Source: Microbacterium laevaniformans
GTDB lineage: Bacteria; Actinomycetota; Actinomycetes; Actinomycetales; Microbacteriaceae
NCBI RefSeq assembly: GCF_016907555.1
Contig: NZ_JAFBCE010000001.1
Location: 682,001 to 746,000 of the forward strand
Length of the DNA: 64,000 bases
Direction of reading: 5' to 3'
Shown: piece by piece, positions 1 through 8,219 of the stretch
Position numbering within the stretch: position 1 is the stretch's first letter
Layout of the letters: each line of letters opens with the position of its first letter
Notes under the pieces: generated by a model
The model's database searches: none
Told to the model about the DNA's origin: nothing
What the model saw: only the letters and a program-made list of their open reading frames with translations
Made by a program: the position numbers and the translations under genes

Positions 1-630
1 CTCGTCGCATTGAGTGGCGACGAAGAGCACGCTGCGCGCGTGCTCAAGCTGTCGCGGCGCCAGCGCGAGGACATCGCCCACAATGCGACGCTGCGCAGCG
101 CACCGACGTTGCCGGCGGTCGACCGCTACACGGGGGTGCTCTTCGATGCGCTGGATGCCGCCACCTTGGACGCGGCGTCGCGGCGTTGGCTGGGCGCTCA
201 CGTGCTCATCCACTCCGCACCCTTCGCGCCGGTCGGCGCTCTCGACGCCATCCCGACCTATCGGCTCGCCGCCGGAACGGCGCTTCCCGGCATCCCGCCC
301 CTGCGACGACACTGGGCGGGTGAGGTCACCGAGGCTTTACGTGCCGCCGCGCCCTCGTTCATCCTGGATCTGCGCTCCGAGGCCTACGTCGCCCTCGGCC
401 CCGTTCCCGCGGAGGTGGATTCGGCCTACCTGCGGGTGGTGACGATCGGTGAGGATGGCGTGACGCGCGCGCTCAACCACTTCAACAAGCACGGCAAAGG
501 CGCCGTGGTCAGACGGCTCGCGCAGACCCGCCCGCGCATCGCGACGCGCAAGGCGCTGATGGCGTGGGCCGACACGGCCGGGGTAGCTTTGCGCGACGGT
601 GCGTCGGGAGAGATCGACCTCGTCGTCTGA
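1..630 (+). CDS. yaaA: Peroxide stress protein YaaA (5'-truncated by window edge)
   Basis: The reading frame is open through base 1, so the true start lies outside the window; the TTG at 10 is internal. The 209 visible residues match the later part of the YaaA/UPF0246 (DUF328) family, whose E. coli member limits damage from hydrogen peroxide and binds DNA. The stretch around residues 159-170 (NHFNKHGKGAVVR) fits the basic, Lys/Arg-rich segment conserved near the C-terminus, and the upstream RYTGVLFDAL motif fits the family's 'VYTGL' region. The stop at 628-630 directly abuts the stop of the convergent membrane-protein gene. Family assignment is from recalled motifs only. Confidence 0.72.
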   Translation, partial: LVALSGDEEHAARVLKLSRRQREDIAHNATLRSAPTLPAVDRYTGVLFDALDAATLDAASRRWLGAHVLIHSAPFAPVGALDAIPTYRLAAGTALPGIPPLRRHWAGEVTEALRAAAPSFILDLRSEAYVALGPVPAEVDSAYLRVVTIGEDGVTRALNHFNKHGKGAVVRRLAQTRPRIATRKALMAWADTAGVALRDGASGEIDLVV

Positions 631-1092
631 TCAGTCGTGTTCCGTGTTGGCGGCGGTCCGCTCGGTGTTCTCGGCAATGGCTACGAGGGCGACCCCGGAC
701 TCGATGATGAAGCGCAGCACGACGACGGCGAGGAACGCGACGACGGGAACGACGATCAACGTCGACAGGATGAGCGCGATGCCACCGCCCACGTTCCACC
801 ACAGCGAACCGATGCCGGAGATGAGGCCCCACAGGAACGTCGCGATGAAGGCGATGCCGATCGCGACGAGGCCCACGAGATAGAAGACGCTTGCCAATCT
901 GCGAGTGATGAACCGCGTGAACGACAGGTCGAACAGGGCGGAGAGGAAGCCGCGACCGATGTCGTCGAGGTCGCCGACCAGCCGTGGAACCCCCGTGTCG
1001 TCGACACCGGCGATGCCCGCCCCGGATGCCGTGTCGCGCGACACCTCCTCTGCGGGACGTTCCGGCAACGGCGGCAGTGTGGGCTCGGTCAT
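631..1092 (-). CDS. DUF4282 domain-containing membrane protein
   Basis: A 153-residue protein. Residues 1-45 are acidic and proline-rich and probably cytoplasmic; a conserved SALFDLSFTRFIT segment (51-63) leads into two hydrophobic helices, about 68-92 and 101-129. This layout is that of DUF4282 proteins, small two-helix membrane proteins of unknown function. The frame stays open to 1272, but the ATG at 1092 has GGAAGG about nine bases upstream and begins a sensible acidic N-terminus, while the extra upstream residues are arginine-rich and look non-coding. The stop touches that of the convergent yaaA-like gene. Confidence 0.75.
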   Translation of the reverse strand: MTEPTLPPLPERPAEEVSRDTASGAGIAGVDDTGVPRLVGDLDDIGRGFLSALFDLSFTRFITRRLASVFYLVGLVAIGIAFIATFLWGLISGIGSLWWNVGGGIALILSTLIVVPVVAFLAVVVLRFIIESGVALVAIAENTERTAANTEHD

Positions 1093-1270
1093 CGGTGGAT
1101 CCTTCCGGCGCGGGCGGGGGTGGCCCCAGGGTAGCGCTCCGGCCGACGCGCGATGCGACGAAACGCTCCGCGGGATCCCTCGCGCCCGTGGCTCCACTAC
1201 CAATACGATGTGAGCCGGAGCCGGCCACGGTGGTCGCGCTCGACGGCGAGAATCGCCGGGGGAGGTACTC

Positions 1271-1966
1271 ATGGATGATTACTCGGGCGGGAGCGCTGCG
1301 GCCGCCGCAGCTGCCCTGATCGTGTTTGCGTTCTTCATCTTCATCTTCGCGGTGATCGGCTACGTGATCAGTGCGTTCTTCCTGATGAAGATCTTCGACA
1401 AGGCGGGAGTCCAGGGCAAGTGGCGCGCCTGGGTGCCGATCTACAACTTCATGGTGTTCGCCAAGCTCGGCGACGTCAGCCCGTGGGTCATGCTGGGCGC
1501 CATCCTGGTGTCCGGTGTGCTGAACCAGGTCCCGGTTCTCGGGTGGATCATCGCGCTGCTCCCGGTCGCTGTGGGTGCACTGGCCGCGTGGCGAGTGGGC
1601 CTGAAGCTGCAGAAGGAGACCCCCTGGGTCATCCTCTATGTGCTGCTCGGCCTGGTCTGGCTCGGCATCCTCGCCTTCGACAAGTCGCGCTGGAACACGA
1701 ACGTGCCGCCCGCGCCGTGGGCGGCGAACGGCTTCCTCGCCGATCGCACCGTCTGGCAGGGCGTTCCCGTCCAGACGTCGGCGGCGCCCGGAGGCTACAC
1801 GCCTCCGGCGGGCTACCAGCCTCCGGCGCCTCCGGCGGGCTACCAGCCGCCGGCGCCTCCGGCCGGATACCAGCCGCCCGCGCCGCCCGCGGCCACCGAG
1901 CCGCCGGCGGCCCCTGAGTCGCCGACCACGGAGCCGCCCAGCGCTCCGGAGCCGCCGCGCTCCTGA
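1271..1966 (+). CDS. DUF5684-type membrane protein with Pro-rich repeat tail
   Basis: A 231-residue integral membrane protein. Hydrophobic segments lie at about 14-38, 71-107 and 118-136, with the conserved motif KWRAWVPIYNF (50-60) between the first and second, typical of DUF5684 and related actinobacterial 'large exoprotein/signal peptidase-like' membrane proteins of unknown role. From about residue 148 the protein becomes a soluble tail with three near-identical GYQPPAPPA units followed by Pro/Glu/Ser-rich sequence. The ATG follows a strong GGGGGAGG site. A strong hairpin terminator follows the stop, so it is probably transcribed alone. Confidence 0.75.
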   Translation: MDDYSGGSAAAAAAALIVFAFFIFIFAVIGYVISAFFLMKIFDKAGVQGKWRAWVPIYNFMVFAKLGDVSPWVMLGAILVSGVLNQVPVLGWIIALLPVAVGALAAWRVGLKLQKETPWVILYVLLGLVWLGILAFDKSRWNTNVPPAPWAANGFLADRTVWQGVPVQTSAAPGGYTPPAGYQPPAPPAGYQPPAPPAGYQPPAPPAATEPPAAPESPTTEPPSAPEPPRS

Positions 1967-1983
1967 GCGGCATCGACCGTCCT

Positions 1984-2022
1984 CGCCCGCCCGGGTGCAC
2001 TGACAGCGCACCCGGGCGGGCG
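1984..2022 (+). terminator. Hairpin terminator after the DUF5684 gene
   Basis: Perfect 15-bp G/C stem (1984-1998 pairs with 2008-2022) with a 9-base loop, 17 bases past the stop. No U-tract follows, as is common for actinobacterial terminators. Confidence 0.7.
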
Positions 2023-2141
2023 CGCGTGGCGGTCCGGTGGCCTGATGCTCGACCTGCTCCTTCGAGGCGCCCGCCGGTGCCGCGGCGGACTCCGCCCCGG
2101 ATGCGCCGCCTGTCGGCGGGGTGCAGACCCGCCCCGTCCAC

Positions 2142-2147
2142 TAGAGT
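2142..2147 (+). promoter_or_regulatory. -10 box TAGAGT, leaderless promoter of the PP2C gene
   Basis: TAGAGT ends six bases before the GTG start at 2154, so transcription should begin on or next to the start codon. Confidence 0.6.
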
Positions 2148-2153
2148 GGGACT

Positions 2154-2942
2154 GTGCCCGAAGCCGCGACTCACTCGCGCACCCTCCCGCTCGCGGATGG
2201 TGCGATCGAACTGCAGTGGGCGGAGCTGACCCACACGGGGCGTCGGCGTGAGGTCAACCAGGACGCCGTCCTCGCACGCTACCCGCTGTTCGTGGTCGCC
2301 GACGGGATGGGCGGCCACATCGGTGGTGAGATCGCCAGCAGCAGCACGATCGCACGCCTGGAGTCGATGGTCGGCAAGGGCGAGGTCAGCCCCAAGAACA
2401 TCGAGAAGGCGCTCTCCAAGGCGGTCGGGGACATCGCTTCGCACCCCGAAGCCACCGATGACGGCACCGGGACGACGGTGACCGGGGTCTACCTCGACAC
2501 GTCTACCGCCGAACCCACGTGGGTGACTCTCAACATCGGCGATTCGCGGGTCTATCTCTTCCGCGACGGTGGCCTTGCCCAGGTCACGACCGATCATTCC
2601 GTCGTCCAAGAGCTCATCGCTGCGGGACGCCTCAGCCCTGAAGAGGCCGAGAACCACCCGTACGGAAACGTGATCACGCGCGCCGTCGGTCCCTCCGACG
2701 GTGTCGCGCCCGACTACGTGCGACTCGAGGTCGTCGACGGCGATCGCTTCGTGATCTGCAGCGATGGCCTCACGAAAGAGCTGACGGATTACGGCATCCT
2801 GCACTTCCTCCTGCAGCACGACGATCCGGCCGCCGCGGCGGCGGCCATGCTCGACGCCGCGCTGGAGAACGGCGGTCGCGACAACATCACGATCATCGTG
2901 CTGAACGTGCACCGCACCGGCTCCTCCCCAACGGTGGACTGA
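2154..2942 (+). CDS. PP2C-family Ser/Thr protein phosphatase
   Basis: A 262-residue soluble phosphatase that removes phosphate from serine/threonine residues, normally opposing PknB-type kinases. The metal-binding and catalytic motifs appear in order: REVNQDAV (about 32-39), VADGMGGHIGG (49-59), DDGTGTTVTGV (102-112), LNIGDSRVYLF (124-134), CSDGLTKEL (202-210) and GGRDNITIIVL (240-250). It lacks any membrane anchor, so it is a free cytosolic form. The GTG start is preceded at six bases by a TAGAGT box and has no ribosome-binding site, indicating a leaderless mRNA. It sits just upstream of the FtsK/EssC-like ATPase but a hairpin separates them. Confidence 0.9.
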   Translation: MPEAATHSRTLPLADGAIELQWAELTHTGRRREVNQDAVLARYPLFVVADGMGGHIGGEIASSSTIARLESMVGKGEVSPKNIEKALSKAVGDIASHPEATDDGTGTTVTGVYLDTSTAEPTWVTLNIGDSRVYLFRDGGLAQVTTDHSVVQELIAAGRLSPEEAENHPYGNVITRAVGPSDGVAPDYVRLEVVDGDRFVICSDGLTKELTDYGILHFLLQHDDPAAAAAAMLDAALENGGRDNITIIVLNVHRTGSSPTVD

Positions 2943-2960
2943 CGTCCGTCGTGCACCGGT

Positions 2961-2987
2961 CGCCCCGGTGCGCGTCGCACCGGGGCG
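2961..2987 (+). terminator. Hairpin terminator after the PP2C gene
   Basis: Perfect 12-bp G/C stem (2961-2972 with 2976-2987) and a 3-base loop, 19 bases past the stop codon. Confidence 0.65.
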
Positions 2988-3008
2988 CCGCCCCGCTTGA
3001 CTGCAGGC

Positions 3009-5768
3009 ATGACCGATGTCGACGATCTCGACGACGAGCCGCTCCGCCTGCCGCCCGCCCCGACGCCGCCGGCGCGGGCACCGCTGCCGATCCTGACCGC
3101 CATCGTTCCCGTCGTCGGTGCGCTGGTGCTCTGGCGCATCACGGGGTCGGTTCACTCCCTCTGGTTCGCCGCGCTCGGACCGCTCGTCGCGGGGGCCTCG
3201 TTCGTCGACGGGCTGCGGACGGCCCGGCGTGCCCGACGGCGTGCCGGGCGTGAGGACCTCCGTGCGCTGGCGCACCTGGAGGAGGCGGTCGCTCGGCGGC
3301 ACGAGGCGGAGCGTCGCCGTGCGTGGCGGCGTACCCCCGACGTGGCGACGCTGTGCGCCGACGAGGCAGAGGTGTGGCGCTCGGTGCCCGGACGTGATGA
3401 GGCACTGGTGGTCGGTCGCGGGGAGGGAGTGAGCACTCTGCGGATGGAGGGCGAGCCCGCCGACGACGCCGCGCGCGCGTTGCGACGGCGAGCCCGGCGC
3501 CTGGAGGACGCGCCCGTGACCGTGCCTCTGCATGCGGGACTCGCCGTGCGCGGCCCCGCGGCACAGGCCACGGCGGTGGTCCGGGCACTCGTGATGCAGA
3601 TCTGCCTCGTGCGTGCTCCCGGTCGGGTCCGGATCGCCGACCCCGAGGCCGTGGGGGAGATCCTGGGCGACGTGTCGCCTCTGCCGCATGCGTTCGCGAG
3701 TGCCGGGGATGCGCTGGTGCTCGCCGACGGCGCGGCCCGCCTCGCCTCGGATGCCGATATCCCGATCGTCGTCCTGGCCGACGACGCCCCGCCGCCGACG
3801 CGCTGTCGCGCCGTCCTGACTCTCCACGGTGGTGATGAGGCGGTCCTTGACCACGAGGGATCGACGCGTTCGGTGCGCATCGAGGCGTTGTCGGCGGCGC
3901 AGGCGTCCGAAGTGGCGGCCATGCTCTCGGAGCGAGCTCGCGAGCTGGGTCACCGCGGTGATGCTCCCGTCGCATTCGAGGAGCTCGTCGACGATTGCTC
4001 CGGCGCGGGACTGACCGCCGCCATCGGCGTGAGCGCGGGAGAGGTCGTCACGGTCGACCTCGTGGCCGACGGGCCGCACGCGGTCGTGGTGGGTACAACC
4101 GGCTCCGGCAAGAGCGAGCTGCTCGTCACCTGGGCGGCCGGCCTGTGTCGCGGACGACACATCGGTGAGGTCTGCCTGCTCCTCATCGACTTCAAGGGCG
4201 GCCGGTCCTTCGACGCCCTCGCGGCGCTCCCGCACGTCGCCGGGATCGTGACCGACCTGGATGACCGCACGGCGGTGCGTGCGGTGGAGAGCCTGCGAGC
4301 CGAGATCCAACGTCGAGAACGCGTTCTCGCCGAGCACGGTGCTCGTGATGTGGAGGAGGCCGCGGGAGCGCTGCCGCGGCTCGTCGTGATCGTCGACGAG
4401 TTCGCCGCGCTGGTGGCCGCGCACCCCGAGATGCACGAACTGTTCTCGGATGTCGCGGCGCGTGGCCGGGCACTCGGCATCCACGCGATCCTGGCATCCC
4501 AGCGCGCAGCCGGAGCGTTCCGCGATGGGCTGCTGGCCAATGCGCCGCTGCGGATCGCACTGCGCACCCTCGACGCCGCAGACTCGCGGGCCGTGATCGG
4601 GGTCGACGACGCCGTGCGGCTGCCTGGGCGCGCCGAGGCCCGGGGGACGGCGCTCCTGCGGCGTGCGGCTGACGTCGATCCACAGCGCGTGCGGATGGCG
4701 CGATGCTCCCCGGTCGCGCTCGCGGCGATCAGCGATGCGGCGGGAAATGACCGCGCGACGGCGCCGTGGCTGCCCCCGCTTCCTCCCGTGGTGGGCCTGG
4801 ATCGGGTTGCGGTGACCGGTCGTATCGCGCTGGGGCTTTCGGACGAACCGGAGCATCAGCGGCAGGCACCGGTGCTGCTTCCCCTGGCGGCGACGGCGCT
4901 GGCGGTGATCGGAGCACCGGGAAGCGGACGCTCCTCGTTGCTGCGCGCGATCGCCCGTCAGCTGCCGCAGCCCCCGACGTGGGTGTCCGACGACCCCGAG
5001 GCGGCATGGGATGCCGTGGGCGCCGCCGTCGGCCGGCGCGACGGGACGGGTGTGGTGGTCGACGACGTCGATGCGCTGCTGACCCGCTATCCCGCGGAGT
5101 ACGCGGCGGAGATGATGGTGCGCATCGAGCGGCTCGTGCGGGACGCCGGACAGAGCGGAGGCCTCGTCGTGCTCTCCGCGGCGAGATGTGCGGGGTCGCT
5201 CGCCCGTCTGCTGGAGCTGATCCCGCACCGCGCCATCTTGCCGCTGGCGACACGCGCCGACCACGTGGCGGCCGGAGGCGACGGACCCGACCATGTCCGT
5301 GACCAGCCGCCCGGGCGGGGCCGCTGGGGACGCGTGCTGGTGCAGTTCATCCGTGACGACGCACCCACGACACCAACGGTGGTCGGCTCCCCACCGCCCA
5401 CTTGGACTCCCGGTGAGGCCGACACGGCCGGTCTCGTGGTCGCTCACGGTTTCGCCCGTGACGGCCTGCATCGCGCGAGTGCGGCAGGAGATGCTCCGAT
5501 CATCAGCGTCGATGAGGCGGCGTCGCGCGGCGGGGCGTCTTCGCGGGCTCTCGTGGTCGGCACGCCCGAGGAGTGGCTCGCCCAGTGGAAGCTGTTGGGC
5601 GAACTTCGCACACGTCACGAGTTCGTCGTCTCCGCCGAGTGCAGCGCAGAATACCGCGCGCTCACCGGGCGACGAGATCTTCCCGTCTACGCCGCTGCAC
5701 GTGCCGACCGTGCCTGGCGCCTCGTGCCGGACGGTGCCGCACAGCGCGTGCTGCTGCCCTGGTCGTGA
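3009..5768 (+). CDS. FtsK/SpoIIIE (EssC/EccC-like) tandem ATPase
   Basis: A 919-residue protein. One or two hydrophobic helices at about 25-60 precede an arginine-rich linker, then a full FtsK/SpoIIIE motor with Walker A GTTGSGKS (362-369), LLIDFKGG and Walker B VVIVDEFAAL (around 463), followed by a second, weaker ATPase with GAPGSGRS (635-642) and VVVDDVDAL (around 680). This tandem order resembles the EssC/EccC ATPases of type VII secretion rather than a chromosome translocase: no gamma DNA-reading domain is visible. There is no FHA domain and no WXG100, EccB/D or mycosin gene nearby. Substrate unknown. ATG 3009 is preferred over TTG 2997; no clear ribosome-binding site. Confidence 0.8.
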   Translation: MTDVDDLDDEPLRLPPAPTPPARAPLPILTAIVPVVGALVLWRITGSVHSLWFAALGPLVAGASFVDGLRTARRARRRAGREDLRALAHLEEAVARRHEAERRRAWRRTPDVATLCADEAEVWRSVPGRDEALVVGRGEGVSTLRMEGEPADDAARALRRRARRLEDAPVTVPLHAGLAVRGPAAQATAVVRALVMQICLVRAPGRVRIADPEAVGEILGDVSPLPHAFASAGDALVLADGAARLASDADIPIVVLADDAPPPTRCRAVLTLHGGDEAVLDHEGSTRSVRIEALSAAQASEVAAMLSERARELGHRGDAPVAFEELVDDCSGAGLTAAIGVSAGEVVTVDLVADGPHAVVVGTTGSGKSELLVTWAAGLCRGRHIGEVCLLLIDFKGGRSFDALAALPHVAGIVTDLDDRTAVRAVESLRAEIQRRERVLAEHGARDVEEAAGALPRLVVIVDEFAALVAAHPEMHELFSDVAARGRALGIHAILASQRAAGAFRDGLLANAPLRIALRTLDAADSRAVIGVDDAVRLPGRAEARGTALLRRAADVDPQRVRMARCSPVALAAISDAAGNDRATAPWLPPLPPVVGLDRVAVTGRIALGLSDEPEHQRQAPVLLPLAATALAVIGAPGSGRSSLLRAIARQLPQPPTWVSDDPEAAWDAVGAAVGRRDGTGVVVDDVDALLTRYPAEYAAEMMVRIERLVRDAGQSGGLVVLSAARCAGSLARLLELIPHRAILPLATRADHVAAGGDGPDHVRDQPPGRGRWGRVLVQFIRDDAPTTPTVVGSPPPTWTPGEADTAGLVVAHGFARDGLHRASAAGDAPIISVDEAASRGGASSRALVVGTPEEWLAQWKLLGELRTRHEFVVSAECSAEYRALTGRRDLPVYAAARADRAWRLVPDGAAQRVLLPWS

Positions 5769-5828
5769 CCAGCCGAGGAGGAGGAGACGCCGGGCCGCGA
5801 CAACATCGGAACGCCGTAACGCGCCGGG

Positions 5829-6854
5829 TCAGACGGTGGGGCGGATGCGTCCCACCTCGCGGCCTCCGCCGGTGATCTCCAGCGGCAGCTGGTCGAGCGT
5901 CGCGGCGACGTCCGCCGACGACAGAGCGCCCACGCGCTCCAGCAGACGGATCGCGACAGCCGTCGCCACCCGGCCGCTGCCGTCCAGCGTCTTGAGTGCG
6001 ACCGTGGCGCCGTTGGGTGCCGTCATGATCATGATTCCCTCGGCGCCTCCCTTGGCGAACACGCCGAGCCGCTCGATCGCGATGGTGTCCGGCCGCCCCG
6101 GTCCGTCGATCGCCCACGGGTTCTCGCGGACCGCGCGCACCAGCGCTCCGGCGAGGCGGTGGAGGGCGAAGGGGGAGCGCTCCGAGGCGGTGCCGATCCG
6201 GTGCGCGGCGCGAGCGAGGGCGGTCAGGCTCATGGCGTACACCGGGGCCCCGCAGCCGTCGATGGCGGTCGTGGAGATCTTCGTCCCCGTGAGGCGTTCG
6301 ATGACCTCACGGATATGCACCTGCAGCGGATGCTGCGGATCGAGATAGCTGTCGGTGTCCCACCCGTTCGCGGTGCAGGCCAGCAGCATGGTCGCGTGCT
6401 TGCCGGAGCAGTTCATGCGGACGCGCGCCGGCTGTCCGAGCTCGCGTACGAGCTCGTCGCGCGTGGCGGTGTCACCGGGCCACGCCGGCGGGCACTGCAG
6501 GTGGTCCTCGCCGAGACCGGCGGTCGTGAGGATCTCGCGGACGACGCGGGCGTGTCGGTCGGTGCCACTGTGGCTGGCGGTGGACAGGGCCAGCTGCTCG
6601 CCTTCCAGCGTGACACCGGCGGTCAGGCAGCCGAGCGCCTGCAACGGCTTCATGCTCGAGCGCGGCAGGATCGGCGTGTCGACGTCGCCGAGGCTCAGCT
6701 GGATCACACCCTCGGGGTCCAGCACGATCGCCGCTCCCGCGTGTCGCGACTCGACGAAGCCACTGCGCTCGACGACGGCGAGTTCCACCGCATCGGCGAC
6801 CGCGATGGTGCCGGACGGTGCGGAGGGACGGGACACGGTGAGAGGATCTGACAC
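5829..6854 (-). CDS. L-asparaginase, Rhizobium etli type II (AnsA/ReAV-like)
   Basis: A 341-residue asparaginase of the thermolabile R. etli family, hydrolysing asparagine to aspartate and ammonia; it is unrelated in sequence to E. coli AnsA/AnsB. The catalytic Ser-x-x-Lys motif RSSMKPLQAL, the STASHSG serine, the zinc-site pair MNCSGKH and IDGCGAP, and the later AKGGAEG lysine are all present and in order. No signal peptide, so cytosolic. The GTG at 6854 is chosen because a TAGGCT box (minus strand, 6862-6867) lies seven bases upstream and because the longer frame adds only low-complexity sequence. It is divergent from the MBL-fold gene. Confidence 0.85.
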   Translation of the reverse strand: MSDPLTVSRPSAPSGTIAVADAVELAVVERSGFVESRHAGAAIVLDPEGVIQLSLGDVDTPILPRSSMKPLQALGCLTAGVTLEGEQLALSTASHSGTDRHARVVREILTTAGLGEDHLQCPPAWPGDTATRDELVRELGQPARVRMNCSGKHATMLLACTANGWDTDSYLDPQHPLQVHIREVIERLTGTKISTTAIDGCGAPVYAMSLTALARAAHRIGTASERSPFALHRLAGALVRAVRENPWAIDGPGRPDTIAIERLGVFAKGGAEGIMIMTAPNGATVALKTLDGSGRVATAVAIRLLERVGALSSADVAATLDQLPLEITGGGREVGRIRPTV

Positions 6855-6861
6855 GCAGAAG

Positions 6862-6867
6862 AGCCTA
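6862..6867 (-). promoter_or_regulatory. -10 box TAGGCT, leaderless promoter of the asparaginase gene
   Basis: TAGGCT on the minus strand, seven bases before the GTG at 6854. Confidence 0.6.
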
Positions 6868-6918
6868 CTTCGCCGCGCACTGCGCGACGGGTCGGCTGGG
6901 ACCACCGAGGAGATGGGC

Positions 6919-7710
6919 ATGCGCCAGCTGGACGAGGTCGCCGACGGCATCTGGGTCACGACGAGCCGGCGCATGGCCACCACGAGCACCGTCATCGTCG
7001 GTGGCGAAGAAGCACTGCTCGTGGATCCCGCGTGGGACGCCGACGAACTCGACGCTCTGGCTGCCACGCTGGGCGTGCGCAACCTGCACGTGCGCGCGGG
7101 GTTTGCGACCCACGCCCATCACGACCATCTGCTGTGGCACCCGGCGTTCGGGGACGTCCCGCGGTGGGCCTCCCACGACACGGCCGCGCTCGCCGTCTCG
7201 CAGCGCGCGGACCTGGTCGCAGCGCTGAGCGAGGACGCACCGCCGTGGCTCGTCGAGCTCATGGGGCGGGTCGACGGGATCGGCGACAGCTTCCCCTCCG
7301 ACAGTGCGCCGACCGGTGTGCAGATCGAACCTGTCTTCCATGACGGGCACGCGCCGGGGCACACGGCCCTCTGGCTGCCGGAGCGGCGGGTGCTGATCGT
7401 CGGCGACATGCTCAGCGACATCGAACTGCCCCTGCCGTTCTTCCCCGATGACCTGCCGGCATACCTCGCCGCGCTCGACCGCCTCGCGCCTCTCGCCGCC
7501 CGCGCCGCCGTCATCGTGCCCGGTCACGGGACGGTGTGCGAGGATGCGCTGGCCCGCCTCGACGCCGACCGGCGCTACCTCGACGACATGATCCACCGTG
7601 GACGCTCCGACGATCCGCGTGTCGCAAACCCCGGCATGGCCGAGGAGCACGCGCATCTGGCGGAGCTCGCGGCCGCGTACCGCGATCCGGATGGGAGACT
7701 GGCGGGATGA
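6919..7710 (+). CDS. MBL-fold metallo-hydrolase
   Basis: A 263-residue metallo-beta-lactamase-fold hydrolase. The metal ligands are visible: HAHHDH (65-70), GHAPGHTALW (about 144-153), GDM (about 161) and VPGHG (about 201). The family includes glyoxalase II-like thioesterases, lactonases and persulfide dioxygenases; nothing here fixes the substrate. ATG 6919 is favoured over ATG 6913 because the CGAGGAG site at 6906-6912 would touch the latter. The stop overlaps the start of the OsmC gene by ATGA, so the two proteins are translationally coupled, which suggests a shared thiol or peroxide detoxification job (inference). Confidence 0.85.
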   Translation: MRQLDEVADGIWVTTSRRMATTSTVIVGGEEALLVDPAWDADELDALAATLGVRNLHVRAGFATHAHHDHLLWHPAFGDVPRWASHDTAALAVSQRADLVAALSEDAPPWLVELMGRVDGIGDSFPSDSAPTGVQIEPVFHDGHAPGHTALWLPERRVLIVGDMLSDIELPLPFFPDDLPAYLAALDRLAPLAARAAVIVPGHGTVCEDALARLDADRRYLDDMIHRGRSDDPRVANPGMAEEHAHLAELAAAYRDPDGRLAG

Positions 7711-8219
7711 TCGGCGAACACCGCTACGCACTGCACGCCCGGTGGACAGGCAACCGCGGCACCGGAACCAGCGGCTATCGCGACTACGACCGCTCGGTCA
7801 CGCTGTCCGTCCACGGCAAGCCCGCGCTGGATGCCTCGAGCGATCGCCCGTTCCGCGGCGATCCCTCGAAGTGGAACCCCGAGGACATGCTGCTGGCCGC
7901 GCTGTCGGAGTGCCATCTGCTGTCCTACCTGCACGCGTGTGTGCACGCGGGTGTCGTCGTCGTGTCCTACACGGACGACGCGACGGGACGGATGACCGAG
8001 GACGGTCGAGGGGGCGGCGCCTTCACCGAGGTCGTGCTGAGACCGCGGGTCGAGGTCGCCACGGCCGCCATGGTCGCCGCTGCAGAGACCGCTCACGCGC
8101 AGGCGCACGAGTGGTGCTTCATCGCGAACTCGGTCAACTTCCCGGTTCGTCACGACGCCGTCGTCACGGTGGCCCCGGATGGCGCCGTCAGCGGCGTTCG
8201 TGCGGAAGAACCTGCTTGA
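7707..8219 (+). CDS. OsmC family protein (peroxiredoxin-like)
   Basis: A 170-residue OsmC/Ohr-fold protein. Members reduce organic hydroperoxides with two cysteines; here both are present, in LSECHLLSYLHAC and in HEWCFIANSVN. The N-terminal motif NRGTGTSGYRDYDR and the segment DPSKWNPEDMLLAAL are typical of the YhfA-like OsmC subgroup. It begins at an ATG overlapping the stop of the MBL-fold gene (ATGA), so it depends on that gene's mRNA. Its last 32 bases overlap the convergent plsC-like gene; the alternative upstream start of the frame lies inside the MBL gene and is rejected. Confidence 0.88.
   Translation: MIGEHRYALHARWTGNRGTGTSGYRDYDRSVTLSVHGKPALDASSDRPFRGDPSKWNPEDMLLAALSECHLLSYLHACVHAGVVVVSYTDDATGRMTEDGRGGGAFTEVVLRPRVEVATAAMVAAAETAHAQAHEWCFIANSVNFPVRHDAVVTVAPDGAVSGVRAEEPA

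Noticed and set aside
1629..5618. A 1329-codon open frame on the minus strand
   Set aside because: It is antisense to the PP2C and FtsK-like genes, is rich in Arg, His and Gly with no known motif, and results from the strong third-position G/C bias of the real genes.
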